NCBI GenBank assembly: GCA_003567575.1
Contig: PWZG01000005.1
Coordinates: forward strand, 1 to 7,067
DNA from: PVC group bacterium
GTDB taxonomy: Bacteria; Verrucomicrobiota; Kiritimatiellia; CAIKKV01; PXCX01
DNA length: 7,067 bases
Reading direction: 5' to 3'
Position 1 is the stretch's first letter. Every line of letters starts with the position of its first letter. A program made the translations under genes and the position numbers. This document shows positions 1-5,006 of this stretch, one piece after another. The notes under the pieces were generated by a model. It was not told where the DNA came from. It did no database searches and saw only the letters and a program-made list of their open reading frames with translations.

Positions 1-12
1 CAAGACATTGAA

Positions 13-36
13 TGTCATTTGATCGATCTTTTGACA
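13..36. repeat. Nested dyad downstream of prfC
   Basis: Three palindromic pieces share one centre between bases 24 and 25: TGTCA at 13-17, GATCGATC at 21-28 and TGACA at 32-36, separated by TTT on each side. An overlapping small dyad (GACAT/ATGTC, 4-16) sits to its left. The block lies about 20 bases beyond the prfC stop. It could be an operator for a gene to the left of the window or a weak 3' stem-loop. No clear U-tract follows in the prfC direction, so I do not call a terminator. This is a visible symmetry with no assigned function. Confidence 0.3.
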
Positions 37-58
37 ACCATGGCTTACCGGTCCGACA

Positions 59-898
59 TCAAGCGCTACCCGGAGTCCCGACCCCATTCGATGGGTGAGT
101 ATACGGCAGGTCCGCCAGTTGCACCTCGCGATTGCGTTCCTGAAAGTATTGCAGTTTCCACTCGTCGGCAAACAACAGGACCTTGTGTCCGGCGCCGTCA
201 AGCATTTCTATTTCCTCGCAAACCGTTCGATACGTGGCGTCATCAAGCCGCTTGCGAACCACCGGATCCGCCAACCCGGCGGTGGCAACCGGCGCCCGGT
301 AGGCGCCACCCGGTGTGCGCTCGTAGAGATGCGCCATCCGCGTCAGACGATCCCATACCCCTTTGAATTCGCGACCGGCGCCCAGCGGCCAGTTCACGGG
401 ATAGGCGCCAATGCCCAACACGCTCTCCAATTCATCCAGCAAATCCAGCGGCTCGCGGCCCGGCCGGTCCATCTTGTTCATAAACGTAAAAATGGGGACC
501 CCACGACGGCGACAGACCTCGAAGAGTTTACGCGTCTGGCTCTCAATCCCTTTGCCGGCATCGATAACCATCACGGCCGCATCCACCGCGGTCAAGACGC
601 GATAGGTATCCTCGGAAAAATCCTTATGGCCCGGTGTATCGAGCAGGTTGACCCGAAAGCCCCGGTAATCGAATTGCAACGCCGTCGAACTGATCGAAAT
701 ACCGCGTTGTTTCTCCAAGTCCATCCAGTCCGACGTCGTGGAGCGCTGATTCGTACGTGCCGTTACCGAGCCGGCCAAATTGACCGCACCGCCATAGAGC
801 AGGAATTTCTCCGTCAACGTCGTCTTGCCCGCATCAGGATGCGAGACGATGGCAAAGGTCCGGCGGCGGGCAATTTCTTTAAGCAGATTACGAGACAT
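59..898 (-). CDS. prfC: Peptide chain release factor 3, internally deleted (G domain fused to C-terminal tail)
   Basis: RF3 is the cytoplasmic translational GTPase that recycles RF1/RF2 from terminating ribosomes. This product is 279 residues; the family is usually about 520-530. Residues 1-238 are a complete, typical RF3 G domain: P-loop SHPDAGKTT (19-27), switch I around the SDWMDLEKQRGISI stretch (56-69), DTPGH (87-91), NKMD (141-144) and the NWPLGAG loop (169-175). At H238/K239 (about base 185) it jumps directly to VLLFADEWKLQYFQER (240-255), which matches the extreme C-terminal strand and helix of RF3. Domain II and nearly all of domain III, about 250 residues, are therefore absent, with the frame kept. 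About 14 unmatched residues end the protein. The ATG at 896-898 is chosen because it matches the family N-terminus (Met-Ser-x-x-Leu-x-x-Glu-Ile). An upstream TTG at 985 only adds unrelated sequence. No strong Shine-Dalgarno is visible. It may be a deletion mutant, a decaying gene or an assembly collapse; normal RF3 activity is unlikely. Confidence 0.9.
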   Translation of the reverse strand: MSRNLLKEIARRRTFAIVSHPDAGKTTLTEKFLLYGGAVNLAGSVTARTNQRSTTSDWMDLEKQRGISISSTALQFDYRGFRVNLLDTPGHKDFSEDTYRVLTAVDAAVMVIDAGKGIESQTRKLFEVCRRRGVPIFTFMNKMDRPGREPLDLLDELESVLGIGAYPVNWPLGAGREFKGVWDRLTRMAHLYERTPGGAYRAPVATAGLADPVVRKRLDDATYRTVCEEIEMLDGAGHKVLLFADEWKLQYFQERNREVQLADLPYTHPSNGVGTPGSA

Positions 899-913
899 GA
901 AAGTCGGTCTTTC
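899..913 (-). promoter_or_regulatory. Small stem-loop abutting the prfC start codon
   Basis: The 15 bases immediately before the prfC ATG form a 5-bp stem, GAAAG/CTTTC, around a 5-base loop. There is no GGAG-like ribosome binding site at normal spacing, and the stem covers the place where one would sit. Initiation may be weak, or may use another mode. The start codon itself is fixed by homology, not by this site. Confidence 0.3.
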
Positions 914-1040
914 GGTCCGGTGAACATCAGAAGAAAATAACAGTACGCGGCCAGCTTGGATGGCCAGACGACTGTCGGCGAGCAACCGCTGAACGGGTTA
1001 CCCGACGGAGCGGAAAAGCGTGCCGGGATCAGGGCGGCGC

Positions 1041-1068
1041 ATTATACCGTGGTATGCGCGATGCGCAA
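1041..1068 (-). promoter_or_regulatory. Probable sigma70-type promoter for prfC
   Basis: On the minus strand a perfect -10 hexamer TATAAT (1041-1046) is preceded, 16 bases upstream, by TTGCGC (1063-1068), which matches the -35 consensus at three of six positions, including TTG. It points toward prfC, and the predicted start near 1034 leaves a leader of about 135 bases. Two small dyads fill the spacer: ATACC/GGTAT (1044-1055) and TGCGC/GCGCA (1055-1067). They could be operator half-sites. The strength of the call comes from the exact -10 box. Confidence 0.6.
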
Positions 1069-1116
1069 AACGGGACCGACCGACAATAAGCTAAATCGCT
1101 TTTCATAAGGCATGAA

Positions 1117-1145
1117 AGAATATCATAGACCCGACGAAAACGCAA
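1117..1145 (-). promoter_or_regulatory. Weak second promoter-like pair upstream of prfC
   Basis: Minus-strand TTGCGT (1140-1145) and TATTCT (1117-1122) are separated by 17 bases. The -10 matches four of six and the -35 three of six consensus positions. It would start a longer prfC transcript near 1110. Chance occurrence is quite possible. Confidence 0.25.
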
Positions 1146-1165
1146 ACGGACGCGGCAGGCAACCG

Positions 1166-1181
1166 CGGCGAAGCATCGCCG
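1166..1181 (-). terminator. Hairpin downstream of the SUMF1 gene, possible weak terminator
   Basis: CGGCGA (1166-1171) and TCGCCG (1176-1181) form a perfect 6-bp GC-rich stem with a 4-base loop, about 50 bases beyond the SUMF1 stop codon. There is no T-run on its downstream side, so it is not a classical intrinsic terminator. It touches the G-rich repeat next to it, and the two could act together to slow polymerase. Confidence 0.3.
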
Positions 1182-1206
1182 GGGTGTCGGGTGTTCGGGT
1201 GTCGGG
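1181..1206 (+). repeat. G-quadruplex-type short tandem repeat
   Basis: Four runs of three or more G on the plus strand (1181-1184, 1189-1191, 1197-1199, 1204-1206) are separated by 4-5 base loops of TGTC or TGTTC. This satisfies the standard quadruplex pattern of four G3 runs with loops of 1-7. It is also a tandem array of a 7-8 base unit, GGGTGTC or GGGTGTTC. The plus strand is the template for the flanking minus-strand genes, so transcripts would carry the C-rich version. Confidence 0.6.
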
Positions 1207-1230
1207 TTTCATACACTTGCGTTTTTCCTG

Positions 1231-2232
1231 TCATTCGTCTCGCGGTACCTCGGGCAACGGTTGTTCGGCATCGAAAAGTTCAAACAGTTTGCGCAACGCC
1301 TCTTCCCGCTTCGGAACCGCTTCCTGATGCGCACGAAAAGCCGCACTCTCGAAATAGCCGGCCGGCGGTTCCCAGACGGTACGGAAACCTACGTGATAAT
1401 GCGTGGTTCCTTGCGGAAAACCGAAACGTTTGGCCGCGTAACAGGACTGCATCCCGTGGTACCAGCTTCCCCCGCGAAGACAGACGTTCTGCTGCCCCCA
1501 GTAACTTGACATCCGGTCGGCTTCAGGATTGTTGGGATAGGGCTCGACCCATTCGGAGGTATATTCATACTGATTCCCGACCATGTCCATGGCGCCATAG
1601 GGACTGGCGCCGTCGGGATACCGTCCCACGCGTGTGTAGCGTCGGTGGGTTTGCCAAAAATGGCCTTTGTGAGGACAGAATTCATTTCCCCAAGGATAGA
1701 ATCGGCCATCGTCGCCGCGCGCGGCTTTTTCCCATTGAGCTTCCGTGGGCAGACGTTTGCCCGCCCAGTTGGCATATTGCTGCGCTTCATGCCATTGAAT
1801 GCTGGCGACGGGGTAAACATGATGCCATGTCTCCTCGAAATGCTGTGATATCTGATCCTTTTCCAGTTCAAACCCGGGGTTGGCCTCCAGAAACAGCAGC
1901 CAGTTCTCAATCGTGACTTCATATTTGTCGATAAAGAATCCGCCGAGATAAAGGTTTCGCCGGGGTAAAGTTTCCCACATCCAGAGCTGTTCATAGTCCT
2001 TGGCGTCCAACTGCGCGGCGATCCGGTTGGCTTCCTCATAGTTCAAACCCATCGTAAAATAGCCGGAAGGCACATAAACCATGATGGACTTATCGACCGG
2101 ATGGACAATCTTGGCGCCGGCCCCGGGCTCCGGGTATCCGAGGTGTTGAGGGTTTGCATCTGCCGCTCGCATGGTCGTGATCGGCAGGATTCCGACGAAC
2201 AGGCTTATAAGGAAGGACCCATGGATTTTCAT
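1231..2232 (-). CDS. Exported SUMF1/formylglycine-generating-enzyme-fold protein
   Basis: The product has 333 residues. Residues 1-23 look like a Sec signal peptide: Lys2, a hydrophobic stretch at about 6-20, and a likely cut after A23. A SUMF1 (FGE-sulfatase) domain covers about 45-287, with landmark motifs PSGYFTMG (55-62), FFIDKYEVT (99-107), the PVASIQWHEAQQYANWAGKRLPTEAQWE block (141-168), FYPWGN (178-183), DMVGNQYEYTSEW (216-228), LRGGSW (252-257) and VGFR (281-284). True aerobic FGE binds copper through two cysteines five residues apart after the GGS motif. Here the first position is His259 and only Cys264 remains, so sulfatase activation is doubtful, and no sulfatase gene is present. 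A non-enzymatic or other oxidative role, as in other SUMF1-fold proteins, is possible. The C-terminal ~45 residues are charged and probably helical. A GGAG ribosome binding site precedes the ATG by 9 bases. The gene lies 212 bases after the phosphoesterase fusion gene and may be co-transcribed with it. Confidence 0.88.
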   Translation of the reverse strand: MKIHGSFLISLFVGILPITTMRAADANPQHLGYPEPGAGAKIVHPVDKSIMVYVPSGYFTMGLNYEEANRIAAQLDAKDYEQLWMWETLPRRNLYLGGFFIDKYEVTIENWLLFLEANPGFELEKDQISQHFEETWHHVYPVASIQWHEAQQYANWAGKRLPTEAQWEKAARGDDGRFYPWGNEFCPHKGHFWQTHRRYTRVGRYPDGASPYGAMDMVGNQYEYTSEWVEPYPNNPEADRMSSYWGQQNVCLRGGSWYHGMQSCYAAKRFGFPQGTTHYHVGFRTVWEPPAGYFESAAFRAHQEAVPKREEALRKLFELFDAEQPLPEVPRDE

Positions 2233-2241
2233 TGTTTATCG

Positions 2242-2245
2242 CTCC
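2242..2245 (-). promoter_or_regulatory. Ribosome binding site of the SUMF1 gene
   Basis: GGAG on the minus strand lies 9 bases before the ATG at 2230-2232 and supports that start. It is the clearest Shine-Dalgarno in the window. Confidence 0.6.
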
Positions 2246-2325
2246 GTTTTCAGTTTTGCGTTCGGCAAGATCGGTTTTCTCCAGATAGGCGCCCCGGCTC
2301 CATGGCACGTCGAACTCCCGGGGTT

Positions 2326-2338
2326 GGCCTTGCAGGCC
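2326..2338. repeat. Small hairpin between the phosphoesterase fusion and SUMF1 genes
   Basis: GGCCT/AGGCC (2326-2330 and 2334-2338) pair around a 3-base loop. No T-run follows on the minus strand. I see no convincing promoter in the rest of this 212-base gap, which leaves read-through from the upstream genes plausible. Confidence 0.25.
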
Positions 2339-2444
2339 GCGGGCTTTGTCCACGTTTCATTTCATGATCACGGTTTCCACCATGGCTTGATACTACTGAA
2401 GACAAAAGGGAAGGACGTCTTGTTATCATCATCTCTACAACAGG

Positions 2445-5006
2445 TCATTGACGAGGTCGAACATCTTCAATTTCGTGAATCAGTAAACGCCGGCTTTCCA
2501 GGATGGCCGCGAGTTCGCTTCCCGCAATCAGAATCGGAGTTCTTGGCGGCAACAGCTCGCGGATAACCGGCAGCAGGCCCGCAAAATTGATGCGCGGTCC
2601 GTAAATATTGTCGATGGGATACATGGCTTGCAGTCCGTGACCGGTCGGCATCACCTGATGTATCCGAACGGCGCGCACCACGGGAGCCAGGCGCTGTAAC
2701 CAGTCCGCCAAGCCGTGGAGTTTGGACACCACCGGATCACGAAAAGCGTTGCCGGCATCGAAACATACGCCGATTCGTTCCGTTGTTTCCTTCGCGTATC
2801 CACGGGCCGCCAACCTGGTACGCAACCATGCCACCAAAGCCAAAAGATGATCGGGCCGTCCGCCCAAACGTTCTTGCGCGGAAAAAACACGGCTGGCATT
2901 CAAGGCGTTGATCAGACTAAATCCGGCATGGATACGCAAGGCTTCTTCGGCGAGTTCCAGTAAATCCGTTTGCCAATGGGCACGGCCGCCGGTTACGGCC
3001 GTAAGATCCGCCTCGAAATCGGACGCCGGTATGGGCGGGAGCATGACGGCCAGATCGTTGACACGCATTCGTTCAGCCCAAACCAGGCGCGCATCCTGCT
3101 GGCCGGATGTCATCCGCGAAGATCCGTCGCATTCAGGAAGTTGCAGAGAGAGCATGCCGTCGGGAAATCGTTCACGAAAACGGATGGCTGTTTCGCACGC
3201 GGTATCCAGGGACGGCCCGATCCCGCAAACCGTTTGGCATTGTACGGCGTCGATACCGTGAGCAAGCGCCTGTTCCAGTAAAGGAACGGCCGATAACGAC
3301 GATGCCATGCCGAACGGATTGGGGGGATAACGGGGTGGCGCCGCAAGGATGCCGGCCGGCGTATCACGGCGTTGAAACGACAGATGTTTACCGTCCCAGT
3401 CGGCAATCAGGATTTCTGGCGGTGTTCCCCGGGCTTTCACCGGATCGAGGCCGGCACATGAAATAACGGTCAACGATCCGCAACGGTGGTCCGTTAAGGG
3501 CTCGCTCCCTTCGATTAACGACGGTTGATCAGCCATCGTCGATTCATGGACATGGCCGCAAATCCAATCGATATGCAGTCCCGATCGCAACCGCGAATTA
3601 AGCCTTGCGATTTCAGCCGTATCGGGCGGGAAATGCGATAAGACCAGCGCGACACCCCGTTCCGGAAGTTGTCGCGTCAGTTGGCGAATCGCCGTGTGGC
3701 GACTTTCGCGATCCCATGTTCCCAACGCGAATGCATGGCCCGGCCACGGAAGGCGGGCGCAAATGCCGGGCGCCTGGATTTCCTGATGGGTCGTTACCAA
3801 ACGTGATACAAGATCCGGGCCTTCATTGTTTCCGGGCAGCATGAGCAGCGGTGTTTTGCCGGGGCTGAGCGCCGTCAGCACCGTTTCGGCCTGATCCATA
3901 TCGGCCTGATGCGTGATGTCGCCGCCCAGCACCAATGCATCCAAAGTTTGAGCACGCGTTTCCCGCAATACCCATTCGAACACGCGGCGCTGGCATGGAT
4001 GGAGGGTTTTGACGGCATGACTGTCGCACAGCCAGGCGAACCGGATGGCGTCGGGCGGCGGTGAATTCGGACCCGGCCCCTGACGCATGCAAACTGGATC
4101 ATGGGGCTGACGCCGGTCCAGCATGCGCCGCCGCCATGCCACGAGATCCGTCAACCGATGTGGTTCGTTATAGGTCAGGGTTTCGTCAAAACGCCGGATC
4201 GTATGATCGAAAGTCCGGAGTTCCAGTTGATCGTTATTAATATCCAGCACGCGGCTGTGGCGGTAACCGTCGCGGGTAACCACACCGGCGACGCCGGTAT
4301 GGATGAAGTGAACCCCCAGCCGGACGCTGATCGCGTCGCGGTAATGCTGTCCCAGATGGTTGTGGGCGCTGAACCACGCAATCACATTCGGGTGTTGCCA
4401 CACCTGTCTCAGGATCCGACCCGGCTCGTGGTTCTGGTTCGCGACGGCGTTTCCCCCCTGGGAATGCAGTTCGAGCATGGTCAACAAGCCACTGCTGATC
4501 GGCGGCACATGGGCCACGACAATGACCGGACGATCGCCCAACGCGGTCAGTTGCGTTTCGAACCAGTTCATCTGGTCGTCTTCGAACACCACTTCCTGTT
4601 GCATGACAGGATTGCGGCGATGCATGGTATTGCTCAGGCCAAGCACCGTTACCGGTCCGATATCACGACGGAACCATGGTGTATCGCGTTTTACGGCTTG
4701 CATAAAGGAGGCTACCGCCGCGTCATCGCTGCGGAATTCAGCGGCTTGCAGATCATGATTGCCGATGACGCTTACCCAGGGTGCTTGGAAACCGTCAAGA
4801 ATTCGCGCGGCACGGCGCGTGGCGGCGGATGTCCCGCATTCGGGACCGTAACCGGTCAAATCGCCGGTGATCAACACCATGGCCGACTGCAGATCGTTGA
4901 TGTCCTCGATCGTTTGCTCCCATAACCCGGCATCCGATGCACCGATATGCGGATCGCCCAGGATAACCAGTCGTAAATGGTTCTCGATCATGTTACGGAA
5001 TGTCAT
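2445..5006 (-). CDS. Tandem metallophosphoesterase fused to a xylose-isomerase-like TIM barrel
   Basis: This is a protein of about 853 residues with no signal peptide or membrane segment, so probably cytoplasmic. Domain 1 (about 10-265) is a calcineurin-like phosphoesterase with all ligand motifs: GDPH (17-20), GDL (48-50), GNHD (82-85), AHVP (165-168) and AHNH (214-217). A proline-rich linker follows (about 300-318). Domain 2 (about 320-545) repeats the fold: CDSH (326-329), GGD (360-362), GNNE (391-394), SHFP (456-459) and GHVH (483-486). Its GNHD box has become GNNE, so the catalytic histidine is gone although most metal ligands remain. Domain 3 (about 565-845) resembles the AP-endonuclease-2/xylose isomerase TIM barrel, with FDAGN (about 748-752, usually DxGH), IHQV (about 781-784) and AGSE near the end. 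The substrate is unknown. Starts at GTG 5012, ATG 5006 and ATG 4991 are all in frame. I choose ATG 5006 because GGA sits 8 bases before it. It overlaps the preceding lipoprotein gene by 14 bases, which suggests translational coupling. Confidence 0.85.
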   Translation of the reverse strand: MTFRNMIENHLRLVILGDPHIGASDAGLWEQTIEDINDLQSAMVLITGDLTGYGPECGTSAATRRAARILDGFQAPWVSVIGNHDLQAAEFRSDDAAVASFMQAVKRDTPWFRRDIGPVTVLGLSNTMHRRNPVMQQEVVFEDDQMNWFETQLTALGDRPVIVVAHVPPISSGLLTMLELHSQGGNAVANQNHEPGRILRQVWQHPNVIAWFSAHNHLGQHYRDAISVRLGVHFIHTGVAGVVTRDGYRHSRVLDINNDQLELRTFDHTIRRFDETLTYNEPHRLTDLVAWRRRMLDRRQPHDPVCMRQGPGPNSPPPDAIRFAWLCDSHAVKTLHPCQRRVFEWVLRETRAQTLDALVLGGDITHQADMDQAETVLTALSPGKTPLLMLPGNNEGPDLVSRLVTTHQEIQAPGICARLPWPGHAFALGTWDRESRHTAIRQLTRQLPERGVALVLSHFPPDTAEIARLNSRLRSGLHIDWICGHVHESTMADQPSLIEGSEPLTDHRCGSLTVISCAGLDPVKARGTPPEILIADWDGKHLSFQRRDTPAGILAAPPRYPPNPFGMASSLSAVPLLEQALAHGIDAVQCQTVCGIGPSLDTACETAIRFRERFPDGMLSLQLPECDGSSRMTSGQQDARLVWAERMRVNDLAVMLPPIPASDFEADLTAVTGGRAHWQTDLLELAEEALRIHAGFSLINALNASRVFSAQERLGGRPDHLLALVAWLRTRLAARGYAKETTERIGVCFDAGNAFRDPVVSKLHGLADWLQRLAPVVRAVRIHQVMPTGHGLQAMYPIDNIYGPRINFAGLLPVIRELLPPRTPILIAGSELAAILESRRLLIHEIEDVRPRQ

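Larger units (their letters stand above)
899..1230. other. Intergenic region between prfC and the SUMF1 gene
   Basis: These 332 bases contain no credible gene; the short open frames crossing it have no recognisable protein character. Going leftward from the SUMF1 stop, it holds a G-rich repeat (1181-1206), a 6-bp hairpin (1166-1181), a weak promoter-like pair (1117-1145) and a better promoter (1041-1068). About 135 bases of presumptive prfC leader follow, in which I recognise no riboswitch. Confidence 0.6.

Noticed and set aside
59..898. RF3 shortening explained by a simple frameshift or premature stop
   Set aside because: The sequence after the break matches the true C-terminus of the family in the same frame, so an internal deletion explains it better than a frameshift or truncation.
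95..940. Long plus-strand open frame antisense to prfC
   Set aside because: Its reading mirrors the codons of a well-conserved RF3 G domain, and the translation has no recognisable family character.
899..985. Upstream TTG start that would lengthen prfC by 29 residues
   Set aside because: The extra residues do not resemble the RF3 N-terminus, while the ATG at 898 aligns with the family start.
1191..1916. Plus-strand open frame antisense to the SUMF1 gene
   Set aside because: It starts in the G-rich repeat, is rich in Arg and Pro, and lies over a conserved SUMF1 domain on the other strand.
2090..2353. 87-codon minus-strand frame spanning the SUMF1 start and the gap before it
   Set aside because: More than half of it overlaps the SUMF1 gene in another frame, it starts with GTG soon after an in-frame stop, and it has no recognisable protein features.
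4101..4925. Plus-strand open frame antisense to the first phosphoesterase domain
   Set aside because: The opposite strand carries GDPH, GNHD and the other motifs; the antisense protein shows no domain.
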